Part shown: positions 45,116 through 53,043 of the stretch, one piece after another
Layout of the letters: each line of letters starts with the position of its first letter
Numbering within the stretch: the first letter of the stretch is position 1
Source: Holophagaceae bacterium
Lineage (GTDB): Bacteria; Acidobacteriota; Holophagae; Holophagales; Holophagaceae
Length of the DNA stretch: 55,768 bases
Assembly: GCA_017859955.1 (NCBI GenBank)
Contig: JAFNAB010000002.1
Span: forward strand, 1-55,768
Direction: 5' to 3'
Notes under the pieces: model-generated
Database searches by the model: none
What the model saw: only the letters and a program-made list of their open reading frames with translations
Told to the model about the DNA's origin: nothing
Program-made: the position numbers and the translations under genes

Positions 45116-45886
45116 TTACTTCTTGGCCTCACCTGGAAGGGTGAATCCGTATTTGACCATGATGGCCCGCGCCTGGGCGGAACTCATGTAGGTTGCGAAC
45201 TGCCTGGCCAGGGGTTTGTTGGCGCCATTCTTGAGGAGGACGTAGCCCTGTTCCAGGGGCTGGTGCAGGTTCTGGGGGATCACGGAGTAGCTGCCCTTGC
45301 CTTTCATCTCGGGATTCAGGACGAGGGAGAGGGCGATCAATCCAACCTGGGCATTCCCGGTCATGGCGAACTGGGCTGTCTGGCTGATGTTTTCGCCATA
45401 GACGAGCCTGGATTCAATTTTGGGCCACATCCCAGTCGCCTTCAGGGCTTCCTCCGCCCGCTGCCCGTAGGGGGCGTGCTTCGGGTTGGCAATGGCGATG
45501 CGCTGGATCCTGGGGTCCGCAAGGCTGGAAAGGGTCATGTGGGCTGCGTCGAGGTTGAGGCTCCAGATCACCAGGCGCCCTATGGCATAGGGCTTGACGT
45601 CGCCTGCGGCCAGACCGGCTTTCACGAGTTCGCGCGGAAAGGCGATATCGGCGGAGAAAAAGAGATCAAAGGGGGCGCCCTGCTGGATCTGGGCCATGGC
45701 CTTGCCGGAAGATCCATAGGCTATGATTACTTCATCTCCGGGGTGGGTCTGGCGGAAAGAGGCGGCCACTTCATCCAGGGCAAACTTGAGGTCAGCGGCG
45801 GCCGCGACGGTGATTCTGTCTCCGGCCTGGGCGAAGGAGAGCAGGGAAACGGCCAGGAGGGCCGCAAGGGTTTTCAGATACTTCAT
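45116..45886 (-). CDS. modA: Molybdate ABC transporter periplasmic binding protein ModA
   Basis: 256 aa. A signal peptide (YLKTLAALLAVSLLSFAQA) precedes ITVAAAADLKFALDEVAASF, VIIAYGSSGKAMAQIQQGAP, DLFFSADIAFPRELV and VKPYAIGRLVIWSL, typical of ModA. The SS and AAA oxyanion-contacting positions are kept. It binds molybdate or tungstate and delivers it to ModBC. AAAGGAT precedes ATG 45886. It follows the porin gene by 32 bp. Confidence 0.96.
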   Translation of the reverse strand: MKYLKTLAALLAVSLLSFAQAGDRITVAAAADLKFALDEVAASFRQTHPGDEVIIAYGSSGKAMAQIQQGAPFDLFFSADIAFPRELVKAGLAAGDVKPYAIGRLVIWSLNLDAAHMTLSSLADPRIQRIAIANPKHAPYGQRAEEALKATGMWPKIESRLVYGENISQTAQFAMTGNAQVGLIALSLVLNPEMKGKGSYSVIPQNLHQPLEQGYVLLKNGANKPLARQFATYMSSAQARAIMVKYGFTLPGEAKK

Positions 45887-45918
45887 AGGGATGATCCTTT
45901 CCGGATGGGCTTGGTTGA

Positions 45919-47175
45919 TCAGAACTTGTAGGTGGTCTGGAACCAGAACTTGCGGAGGTCCTTTTCCAGATAGAGCTTGGTGGTGCTGCCCACACCTGTC
46001 AGGCCGGTGGCTTCGCTGTCGCCCTTGTAGTCGGCATACTTGGCCAGGACGGAGAAGCTTTTGGTGAGGGGGTAGTTCACCTGGAGATCCAGCTCCTTGC
46101 CGAACTTGGTGCCGTCGGTTTCGGCCTTGAAGAGGTGGTACTGGGCCTCGATCTCCAGGCCCAGGGTCTTGGCGCTGGCCTGGAGGTAGGAGTCCACCAG
46201 TCCCTTGGTCGAGGTAGTGGCCACCCGGTCGGACCAGCCGTAGAAGCCGTGGAGGGAGGCGTCAGGAGTGCTGAAGCCGCTCTCGAGGGCCTCCCGAACG
46301 ACCTTCAGGCTGTAGCCCTGGTACTGGTAGCCCAGCATGCCCATGCGGTAGAGGCTGGATGGGACCTTGGCTTCGGTACCATCCCGGTAGGGGCGCTGCT
46401 GGGCGTAGGAGGCCTCGTACAGGAGACCCTTCCATGACCCATCCGCCCGGAGGCCGCGGTGCTGGAGGGAGCTCTGGGGGGTGACGGCGGTGCCGACGGG
46501 GACGGTTGCGGGGGTGTAGGCGGACACATCGGTCGCATAGTAGAAGGGGGTGATGGCCAGCGCCTTCAGGGGGGTGAAACGGACCCGGGCGAAGCGCAAG
46601 TTGGCGTCCCGGTGGGTGCCGTCGCTCAAGAGGACGTCGGAGAGGTAGCCCGCGTGGAGTTCCATCCAGGGCAGGCCGAAGTTTCCCTGGAAGGTGGCGC
46701 CAGTGTAGGACTTGGGGGCCTGGGACCAGGCTCCGGCTCCGATGAACCTTTGGTTGTCAACACTTAAGGTCTGACGGCCCACCTTCAGGCCCTTCCAGGC
46801 GAGGAAGCCCTGGAGAATACGATCCTGATGGGGATCGCTGACCTTCGCATGGTCGGTCTTGCCATTGAAGCCATCGTTGAAGTTGTCGACGCCGAGGATC
46901 GTGCTGACATCCAGGAACTGCAGGCTGGCGCTGACGCCGAAGAAGTCGCCAGTCTTGTAGCCCAGGATGGTGCGATTGGTGAGGGCTGTGGCGGTCTCAG
47001 GGCGGTAGACCTTGGTGCTGGGGGCCGTGAAAAACTGGGCCGCATCATCGTTGTCGTATTCGTAGCGGGTGCGGATTTCCAGACTGGCCTTGCCCTGGGT
47101 GAGGGCGGATTGGAGATCCTGGGCGGAGGTTCCCAGGGTAGTCAGGGCGAGGGTGCTGAGAAAGATGCGCTTCAT
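45919..47175 (-). CDS. Outer-membrane porin (alginate-export-like beta-barrel) linked to modABC
   Basis: 418 aa. A signal peptide (MKRIFLSTLALTTLGTSAQ) is followed by SLEIRTRYEYDNDDA, LTNRTILGYKTGDFFGVSAS, LAWKGLKVGRQTLSVDNQRFIG and alternating amphipathic strands. It ends ...LRKFWFQTTYKF, the terminal Phe expected of outer-membrane barrels. The pattern resembles the alginate-export porin family. It is the first gene of the unit with modABC and a ModE-like box lies 78 bp upstream, so it probably admits molybdate/tungstate under Mo limitation (inference). GCACAAGGAAGC precedes the ATG. Confidence 0.85.
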   Translation of the reverse strand: MKRIFLSTLALTTLGTSAQDLQSALTQGKASLEIRTRYEYDNDDAAQFFTAPSTKVYRPETATALTNRTILGYKTGDFFGVSASLQFLDVSTILGVDNFNDGFNGKTDHAKVSDPHQDRILQGFLAWKGLKVGRQTLSVDNQRFIGAGAWSQAPKSYTGATFQGNFGLPWMELHAGYLSDVLLSDGTHRDANLRFARVRFTPLKALAITPFYYATDVSAYTPATVPVGTAVTPQSSLQHRGLRADGSWKGLLYEASYAQQRPYRDGTEAKVPSSLYRMGMLGYQYQGYSLKVVREALESGFSTPDASLHGFYGWSDRVATTSTKGLVDSYLQASAKTLGLEIEAQYHLFKAETDGTKFGKELDLQVNYPLTKSFSVLAKYADYKGDSEATGLTGVGSTTKLYLEKDLRKFWFQTTYKF

Positions 47176-47252
47176 GGTGCTTCCTTGTGCTGGGCCTTCT
47201 CGGGCGGGTTGGGGGGCGGGTGTGGGGATGCTGTCGGAAGAGGGGAAGGTAT

Positions 47253-47276
47253 CGACGTAGTCATGATTATATTTCG
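47253..47276 (-). promoter_or_regulatory. ModE-like box C upstream of porin-modABC
   Basis: CGACGTAG, 8-bp spacer TCATGATT, ATATTTCG. The half toward the porin is weak (4 of 8), the other matches 6 of 8 and is identical to the half in box B. It is 78 bp upstream of the porin ATG. Confidence 0.5.
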
Positions 47277-47492
47277 ATCGCCGCGCAAATCCAATCCGAT
47301 CTTGTACTGTCAGGCGGAACATGCGGCTCGCCTGTTGGTTTAATCCTGTTTCCATACTGGCGTTGGTTGGCAGTGTTGGGCTCTGTTGGGTTGTTTTGCA
47401 TTTTCCGACCTGGATGTGGTGCTCTGGGTTGGCCACTCCGCCAAGGTGTGGTTGCCGGTAGCGGCAAGCGAGATGGGTGCCAGTTTTGGGAT

Positions 47493-47516
47493 CGCTATAT
47501 TTTTATGGGTATAACG
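47493..47516. promoter_or_regulatory. ModE-like box D
   Basis: CGCTATAT, 8-bp spacer TTTTATGG, GTATAACG: 7 of 8 matches in each half. It is in the middle of the non-coding region upstream of the porin. Confidence 0.62.
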
Positions 47517-47664
47517 CGTGGGGTATTCGGGGCGGGGCGGAAATTTGCTTCCATCGATTCTGCGATGTGGGGGGTAGGTTGTGGCTAACTATTCTGGTAT
47601 TAAATATTTGACATTTGATTCCAGATTTCCGGCGATTCGGAAAGGGATTTCCGATTCGGGGGGG

Positions 47665-48168
47665 TCAGGGGTGTGTTTCTGTCAGCCATTCCTGTACAGC
47701 CTTGCGGGTGCTCTCAAAGGCCAGTTCTGGCAGGTCCTTCCTGTCGAACCACCGGGCGTCCGCCGCGTCATCGCTAGCGGCCAGGCTTCCTCCAATGGTC
47801 TGGGCCTTGTAAAGGATCACGATAGCCTTGCTGGTTGGGTCGAAGTTCAGTCCCATCTGGCGTTCGATGGTGATGTCCAGGCCCGTCTCTTCCTTCACTT
47901 CTCGGATCGCTGCCTTCTCGGGATGTTCGCCCAAGTCGATGAAGCCTGCGGGCAGCGCCCACTTCCCCTTTTCTGGCTGGACGCCCCGTTTGACCAGGAG
48001 CACGTGGTTCTCTCGTGTCACAAAGGCTACGGCGGCGACTCTGGGGTTGGGAAAGTGGACAAAGCGGCAGTCGGGGCAGGCGGGTCTCGGGCGTCCATGG
48101 ACCATCCGGACTTCGGTGGCGTGGCCGCACGCCGGGCAGAAGGCCGTGGCGGGTGCAGTGAATCCCAT
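47665..48168 (-). CDS. NUDIX hydrolase with N-terminal zinc ribbon
   Basis: 167 aa. A zinc ribbon (C11, C14, C31, C34: FCPACGHATE, ACPDCRFVHFPNP) precedes the Nudix box GFIDLGEHPEKAAIREVKEETGLD. AVAFVTRENHVLLVKRGVQP and KGKWALPAG are typical of the NudC-like/YjhB-like group. The reaction is hydrolysis of a nucleoside diphosphate linked to another moiety; the substrate is unknown. AGGAG lies 5 bp before the ATG. It lies 46 bp behind the DUF364 gene on the same strand and probably shares its ModE-box promoter. Confidence 0.9.
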   Translation of the reverse strand: MGFTAPATAFCPACGHATEVRMVHGRPRPACPDCRFVHFPNPRVAAVAFVTRENHVLLVKRGVQPEKGKWALPAGFIDLGEHPEKAAIREVKEETGLDITIERQMGLNFDPTSKAIVILYKAQTIGGSLAASDDAADARWFDRKDLPELAFESTRKAVQEWLTETHP

Positions 48169-48214
48169 GGGGGCTCCTGGATCTTTCGCTGTTCGTGTGG
48201 CAGTGCGGGCTCGG

Positions 48215-49012
48215 TCAAGTATGGATCTGGTTTTTGGGGGAAAGCTTTACCATGCGGGCCCCGTGATTGAATACGGAGCGGTCGCCCCCTTGGGCCACGT
48301 GCATCCAGACGCGATCTCCATCCATGACGGTAGTTCCTGCCAGGGAGGCAACTCCCCATTCGAACCATTGAGGCGTGAGGGGCACGCTGGGGCCGACCAA
48401 GACGATCTGAGTTCGGTGTCCCAATTCCAGGAGGCGTGGCAGGGTCTTGTTGATGAGGGTGACCCCGGTGATGAAAAGGGAATCCTGATCCTCCAGGATG
48501 TATTCGCAGGCAGGATCCGGGAAGTCGCCGTTCAGAGGGTGGCGCTCCAAGATCGACAGCTGGCAGATCCGGCCCAGGGGTTCCAGATCCGGGAAGTGTC
48601 CCACCACAGTGACCTTCTTTCCTGCCACCTGCTCTTTCATCGTGGTGAAGATGCTTTCGTTCACCGGGGGATCTGGCGGGATGGCCCATTGCTCGGCCAG
48701 GGTGGCCTGGGTGTTGTAGTGGGCGTTGAGGGCTGCGACCCCAAGGGCGGCCTCGTAGGGGTGCCAGGACTTGGCGAGGTTGGCCAGTTCGCGGAGGGGG
48801 CGGCCTTTGAATGAACCGGCCCCAGGGATGGAGCGGTCTCCTGCGGGGGGTGTCATGGCCATGCCGACTCCTTCCGAGCGCACTAAGGTCCAATGGATGC
48901 CAAACATGGCATCGGCTACCACCTTGTCCTCGGGGATCTGGGCAATGAGTTGGTCGTAGATCTCCCACTTTGAGGTGGAGCTGCTTTGGGGAGGTCTGAG
49001 GGAATTGGTCAT
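48215..49012 (-). CDS. DUF364/DUF4213 putative heavy-metal chelatase-like protein
   Basis: 265 aa. The N-terminal part (YDQLIAQIPEDKVVADAMFG, HWTLVRSEGVGMAMTP) matches DUF4213. The C-terminal Rossmann-like part (KVTVVGHFPDLEPL, LSILERHPLNGDFPDPA, SLFITGVTLINKTLPRLLEL, IVLVGPSVPLTP) matches DUF364. This family is annotated as a putative heavy-metal chelation protein, and its chemistry is unproven. The Met at 49012 has AAGGTG 6 bp upstream; the frame remains open further upstream without a better start. ModE-like box E lies 54 bp upstream. Confidence 0.85.
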   Translation of the reverse strand: MTNSLRPPQSSSTSKWEIYDQLIAQIPEDKVVADAMFGIHWTLVRSEGVGMAMTPPAGDRSIPGAGSFKGRPLRELANLAKSWHPYEAALGVAALNAHYNTQATLAEQWAIPPDPPVNESIFTTMKEQVAGKKVTVVGHFPDLEPLGRICQLSILERHPLNGDFPDPACEYILEDQDSLFITGVTLINKTLPRLLELGHRTQIVLVGPSVPLTPQWFEWGVASLAGTTVMDGDRVWMHVAQGGDRSVFNHGARMVKLSPKNQIHT

Positions 49013-49065
49013 GTTTGCACCTTGAGGCTGGCCGGGGTTGATAATTCGACCTGTTATTTTTGGAA

Positions 49066-49089
49066 CGTTATTAAAATTGTTATATATCG
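49066..49089 (-). promoter_or_regulatory. ModE-like box E upstream of the DUF364 gene
   Basis: CGTTATTA, 8-bp spacer AAATTGTT, ATATATCG: 6 of 8 and 7 of 8 matches. It lies in the 303-bp divergent region between DUF364 and FmdE. Apart from boxes E and F nothing else was recognised in 49013-49315. Confidence 0.65.
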
Positions 49090-49193
49090 ATTGCTCTCGG
49101 ATGACTGAGGGCTGGGGTGCCGCCCGATGCTCTCCTTGTCTGATGTTTTGTTGTGAGTCCTGGTGTTTGAGGGGTTGGTCGAACAAAAGAATG

Positions 49194-49225
49194 TTGGCAT
49201 TCGTTATATGCACGATGATATAACG
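49194..49225 (+). promoter_or_regulatory. Promoter with perfect ModE-like box F for the FmdE operon
   Basis: The box is at 49202-49225: CGTTATAT, 8-bp spacer GCACGATG, ATATAACG, a perfect inverted repeat. A -35 TTGGCA at 49194-49199 lies 2 bp before the box, and TATAAC at 49219-49224 inside it can serve as -10 (19-bp spacing). The FmdE start is 91 bp downstream. Confidence 0.75.
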
Positions 49226-49315
49226 ACTAGGCCCTTTCCGAGTGCATTTCGTGCACTGGGGTTCCTGCATTCCTGAGAGGGCTGGCAGGGAATTGAATCT
49301 TCTAAGGAGGCAACT

Positions 49316-49891
49316 GTGGACATTCATTCGGTTGGGTTTGAAAAACACCTCGAGGAGGCCGAAGCCTTCCACGGTCATCTGTGTGGAGGCATCGTGTCGG
49401 GGGTGCGGATGGCCCTTCGCGGGTTGAAGGAGATCGGAATCCGGGACCCCAAAGGGGAGGACCGCAAGAACCTGATCGTCATCGTGGAGATCGATCGCTG
49501 CGCAACGGATGCCATTACCTCCGTCACGGGCTGCCGCCCCGGCAAGCGGAGCATGAAGATCAAGGACTTCGGGAAGATGGCTGCTACCTTCATCAACCTG
49601 GAAAGCGGCCAGGCCGTCCGCCTCGCATCGAAGGGGCGCAAGGACTCGGAGCAGGCGGGTTCCCTGGAGGATGCCATCAAGGCGGCTTCGGACGAGGAGT
49701 TGTTCTGGATTCAGCACGGAAGTGCCCCTTTGGGAGCGGGGGACCTGCCCGGGCGTCCCGTGCGGCGGGTGGTCTGTGCCCGATGCGGCGAAGCCGTCAT
49801 GGACATGCGGGACCTCTTTGTGAACGGCGAAAGCCTATGCCAGCCCTGCGCGGAAGGCGGTGGCTACTTCATTCCAGGGGGCCGGGCATGA
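49316..49891 (+). CDS. FmdE family protein with C-terminal zinc ribbon
   Basis: 191 aa. FmdE domain with the full metal motif FHGHLCGGIVSGVRM (H19, H21, C23) and VEIDRCATDAITSVTGCRPG (C62, C73), then a zinc ribbon CARCGEAV and CQPCAE (C154, C157, C175, C178). FmdE was named from operons of molybdenum formylmethanofuran dehydrogenase; its role is not settled, probably metal or cofactor handling. The start is GTG with TAAGGAGG 5 bp upstream. It overlaps the methyltransferase gene by 4 bp. A perfect ModE-like box lies upstream. Confidence 0.9.
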   Translation: MDIHSVGFEKHLEEAEAFHGHLCGGIVSGVRMALRGLKEIGIRDPKGEDRKNLIVIVEIDRCATDAITSVTGCRPGKRSMKIKDFGKMAATFINLESGQAVRLASKGRKDSEQAGSLEDAIKAASDEELFWIQHGSAPLGAGDLPGRPVRRVVCARCGEAVMDMRDLFVNGESLCQPCAEGGGYFIPGGRA

Positions 49892-50733
49892 GCGCATCGA
49901 CGAACGCCACCCTGGCAGCCGAGGCGCTGGACTGGAACCTCCTCTGGAGGGAGGCCATGGCCAGGAAGGATGAAGCGGCCGATACCCGCACCCGCTCGGA
50001 ATACTGGGACCGTCGGGCGCCCTCCTTTGCCTCCCGCTGTCACGAGACTCCCTATACCCGGACCTTCCTGGATGTGCTCGGTGCCGAGCCCCATTGGTCC
50101 GTGTTGGATGTGGGCTGTGGGGCGGGGACCCTCGCGATTCCCCTGGGGAGTCGGGTCCAGAGCATCACCGCCATGGACTTCTCGGAGGCCATGCTCGAGC
50201 AACTGGTCCTGCGGCGCGACGAGCTGGGGCTTTCCAATATCCGCACCCTCCACGGGGGCTGGGACGATGACTGGGATGCCCTCGGGGTGGGGGCCCACGA
50301 TGTGGTCATCGCCTCCCGTTCCCTGATGGTGGGAGACCTGGAAACGGCCCTTCGCAAGCTGGACCGGGCTTCCCGCCTCGGCGTCTATCTCACCGCCCCG
50401 GCGGGCTACGGCCCCTCGGATCGCAGGGCCCTGGAGGCCGTGGGTCGACCTTCGCGCAAAGGCCCTGACTACATCTACGTATACAACCTCCTCTATCAGA
50501 TGGGGATTTTCGCCAACATCACCCTCATCCGGTCCGAGGAGGGCCGACCCTTCGCTGGACCCGATGAAGCCCTGGGCTTTTACCGCACCCTGATTGACGG
50601 CCTCAGCCCGGAGGAGGACCAGCGCCTGCAGGCGTACCTCCAGCGGGAACTCCGCCTCCGGGATGGCAAATGGTACCTGCGTCACCAGGATGCCATCCAG
50701 TGGGCCCTGATCTGGTGGCGGAAGAACGGTTGA
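49888..50733 (+). CDS. SAM-dependent class I methyltransferase
   Basis: 281 aa. Motif I is VLDVGCGAGTLAIPLG, with ITAMDFSEAMLEQLV and VVIASRSLMVGDLETALRKL. The N-terminal RSEYWDRRAPSFASRCHE is common in small-molecule methyltransferases. The C-terminal part (YVYNLLYQMGIFANITLI, FYRTLIDGLSPEEDQRLQ) recalls methyltransferases found beside metal uptake genes. The substrate is unknown. It is translationally coupled to FmdE (ATGA) and 103 bp upstream of the TonB-dependent receptor, suggesting action on a ligand of that uptake route. Confidence 0.88.
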   Translation: MSASTNATLAAEALDWNLLWREAMARKDEAADTRTRSEYWDRRAPSFASRCHETPYTRTFLDVLGAEPHWSVLDVGCGAGTLAIPLGSRVQSITAMDFSEAMLEQLVLRRDELGLSNIRTLHGGWDDDWDALGVGAHDVVIASRSLMVGDLETALRKLDRASRLGVYLTAPAGYGPSDRRALEAVGRPSRKGPDYIYVYNLLYQMGIFANITLIRSEEGRPFAGPDEALGFYRTLIDGLSPEEDQRLQAYLQRELRLRDGKWYLRHQDAIQWALIWWRKNG

Positions 50734-50765
50734 CCGGTTCGCGCGTCCAGACCCCTTTCTACCCT

Positions 50766-50830
50766 TAACCCCTTTCCTCAACCCTGCCGTCTGCTCCTCT
50801 TCGAGAGGGGTTAGCGGCGCCATTGGAGGA
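50766..50830 (+). promoter_or_regulatory. Structured leader candidate upstream of the TonB-dependent receptor
   Basis: An 11-bp helix can form between 50766-50776 and 50803-50813 (core TAACCCCT/AGGGGTTA). A shorter hairpin CCTCT-TCG-AGAGG at 50796-50808 uses the same bases, so the two exclude each other. TCCTC segments at 50775-50779 and 50795-50799 could also pair with the ribosome-binding site GAGGA at 50826-50830. A regulatory switch is only a hypothesis. Confidence 0.35.
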
Positions 50831-50836
50831 CAAATC

Positions 50837-52897
50837 ATGTCCAGGTTCCCCATCGCCGTTTCGGCATTGACCTTTCTTCTCTGTGCCTCTCCAGCCCTGG
50901 TGGCGGGGGAAGGGGCTGTGGAGTCCGCCGCGGCTGATAGCAAGGCCAAGGCCGTCAAAGATGGCAAGTTCCGGATGGGTGAGGTCACCGTCGCGGTGAC
51001 CGCCGATCTGGATCCCATTGAGACAGCCAATACAACGATCAACGCTGAGCAGATTCAGCAGCTCAATCGGGATGACATCAGTTCAGCCCTGGCCTTGTTG
51101 CCGGGAGTGAGCGTCAGTCTTGGGGGTGCGCGCAACGAGGCCATGTTCTACCTCCGCGGGAATGATCCCCGCCAGACCCCTGTCTTCGTGGATGGGGTGC
51201 CCTGCTACATCCCCTACGACGGCAATATCGACTACGCCCGCTTTACCACCTCTGATGTGGCCGAAATCCAGGTGGCCAAGGGCTTCAGCTCCATCGCCTA
51301 TGGGGCCAACACCCTTGGAGGTGCCATCAATGTGGTGACCCGGAAGCCTGTGGCTGCCTTTGAGGGGGATATCCGGGCGGGGATCTTCGAGGGCAATGGC
51401 AGGACGACGGCGGTGAACCTCGGCAGCAACCAGGGGTGGTGGTACGCCCAGGGCGGGCTCGCTTACAGCAAGGCCGACTCCTGGCGGATGTCTTCGGATT
51501 TTGTCCCCAATGCCCGGGAGGACGGGGGCGAGCGGGACCATTCCGGTTATTCCGACAAGAAGCTGTCGTTGAAGGTGGGTCTCACGCCCAACGCCACGGA
51601 CGAATACGCCATCGGGATCATCCGGCAGCGGGGCGAAAAGTCGAGCCCTGTGAGCACTGACCTGACCACGACGGCGCGTTATTGGGACTGGCCCCTCTGG
51701 AATATGGACAGCACCTTCCTTGTGACCCGCACGGCTCTGGGGGACAAGAGTTACGTCAAGTTCCGCGCTTACTTCGATCGCTATGAGAACGGTATCGATA
51801 GCTACACGGACAGCACCTACACCACGCTCAAGACCAGCGGGTCCGGGGCCATGAGCCCATACGGCCACAGCCGCTACCGGGACTTCAGTCATGGCCTGAT
51901 GGCTGAAGTCGGCACCATGGCCTTTGCTAATCACAGCGTGAAGGCGGTGCTGCAGACCAAGACCGATGTCCATCGGGAGGGTGACTACACCCAGCCGGAC
52001 ACCGCCAGCATGCCCCATTTTGAGGACCGGTACCTGATCATGGGGGTCGAGGATAGCATCACCCTCACTCCCACCCTGGACCTGTCGGTAGGAGCTGGTT
52101 GGGATCAGATGAAGCCCGAAAAGTCGGGCTCCACCTGGGAACTCTCCGAATCCCGGAGCAAGTGGCACGGCCAGGCTGGTCTCTTCTGGAAGGTGACCCC
52201 CAGCACCCAGGTCTACGCCACCCTCGCCCAGAAGGATCACTTCGCCACTCTCAAGGATCGCTACTCCCTGCGATTCGGGACCTACTATGCCAACCCGGGT
52301 CTGGTGCCCGAGACCTCCACGAACTACGAGGTTGGGGTCAAGTCGAATCCCACGGCCTGGTTGCAGGTGGAGGCCGCGCTCTTCCGGAGCGACATCAAGA
52401 ACCTCATCCAGTCCGTGTATGTCGAGACCGTCGGTACCACCAAGATGTACCAGATGCAGAACATCGGGAAGGTCCAGCACGAAGGCGTGGAACTCGCCCT
52501 CGGTGTGAAGCCGAACAAATACGTCAAGGGCGGGCTGGGCTATACGTACCTGGATCGGGATAACCGGAGCGGTGCCACGGTTCTCACCGGCACTCCCAAG
52601 CACCGGGTTACGGGCTATCTTCGGGTGGATCCCCTGGAGACCCTTTATGTGCAGGCCAGTGTCCAGTCTCAGGGCAGGGTTTGCGATAGTTCATCTCAGG
52701 CTTCCGCGACAGGCCTTGTGACTTCAACCTATGTCGGCGGCTTCGCCACCGCCGATGTGGCCATTGGCTGGCAGCCCGCGGCCAAGCTCGCCTTTGACGC
52801 TGGCCTGAAGAATGCCTTGGACCGCAATTACCAATACAGCACCGGTTACCCCATGCCGGGCCGCACCTGGTTTGCCAACGCGCGCTACACGTTCTGA
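50837..52897 (+). CDS. TonB-dependent outer-membrane receptor
   Basis: 686 aa. The signal peptide (about 1-25, FLLCASPALVAGEG) is followed by a plug domain: INAEQIQQLNRDDISSALAL, LPGVSVSLGGARNEAMFYLR, VDGVPCYIPYDGNIDYARFT and IAYGANTLGGAINVVTRKP. The C-terminal 22-strand-type barrel ends YPMPGRTWFANARYTF. A clear N-terminal TonB box is not obvious. The receptor imports a bulky ligand using TonB energy. Genomic context (ModE-like box F, FmdE, ModE) suggests a Mo or W complex rather than iron, which is inference. The ATG follows TTGGAGGA. Confidence 0.93.
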   Translation: MSRFPIAVSALTFLLCASPALVAGEGAVESAAADSKAKAVKDGKFRMGEVTVAVTADLDPIETANTTINAEQIQQLNRDDISSALALLPGVSVSLGGARNEAMFYLRGNDPRQTPVFVDGVPCYIPYDGNIDYARFTTSDVAEIQVAKGFSSIAYGANTLGGAINVVTRKPVAAFEGDIRAGIFEGNGRTTAVNLGSNQGWWYAQGGLAYSKADSWRMSSDFVPNAREDGGERDHSGYSDKKLSLKVGLTPNATDEYAIGIIRQRGEKSSPVSTDLTTTARYWDWPLWNMDSTFLVTRTALGDKSYVKFRAYFDRYENGIDSYTDSTYTTLKTSGSGAMSPYGHSRYRDFSHGLMAEVGTMAFANHSVKAVLQTKTDVHREGDYTQPDTASMPHFEDRYLIMGVEDSITLTPTLDLSVGAGWDQMKPEKSGSTWELSESRSKWHGQAGLFWKVTPSTQVYATLAQKDHFATLKDRYSLRFGTYYANPGLVPETSTNYEVGVKSNPTAWLQVEAALFRSDIKNLIQSVYVETVGTTKMYQMQNIGKVQHEGVELALGVKPNKYVKGGLGYTYLDRDNRSGATVLTGTPKHRVTGYLRVDPLETLYVQASVQSQGRVCDSSSQASATGLVTSTYVGGFATADVAIGWQPAAKLAFDAGLKNALDRNYQYSTGYPMPGRTWFANARYTF

Positions 52898-53043
52898 TCT
52901 CCTGTTCTCCATGAAGGCATTTGCGCTGGGGGCGAGCCTGTCGGGTCGCTTCCAGCGCAATTGCATATCGTGGCGAGCCGTGCGGGATGCTTGTCTCGCC
53001 TTCTGGGCAATGCCACGATGTACGCCGAGTCTGGAGCCAGAGA

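Larger units (their letters stand above)
47176..47664. promoter_or_regulatory. 489-bp non-coding region with two ModE-like boxes
   Basis: This gap lies between the porin start and the NUDIX stop. No credible gene was found on either strand. It is less GC-rich than its surroundings and contains boxes C (47253-47276) and D (47493-47516). Box D is about 320 bp from the porin ATG and faces no gene start on the plus strand, so a long leader, a small RNA or a second regulatory element remain possible. Confidence 0.5.

Noticed and set aside
47277..47492. Molybdenum-cofactor riboswitch between boxes C and D
   Set aside because: I could not align the region with the conserved Moco RNA core on either strand; a covariance-model search would be decisive.
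47581..48270. Plus-strand 229-codon frame beginning just downstream of box D
   Set aside because: Almost entirely antisense to the NUDIX gene, with no ribosome-binding site and no recognisable domain, so it does not explain box D.
52898..53043. ModE box upstream of modE itself
   Set aside because: TTGCATATCGTGG has one AT-rich stretch but no second half-site at the required distance.
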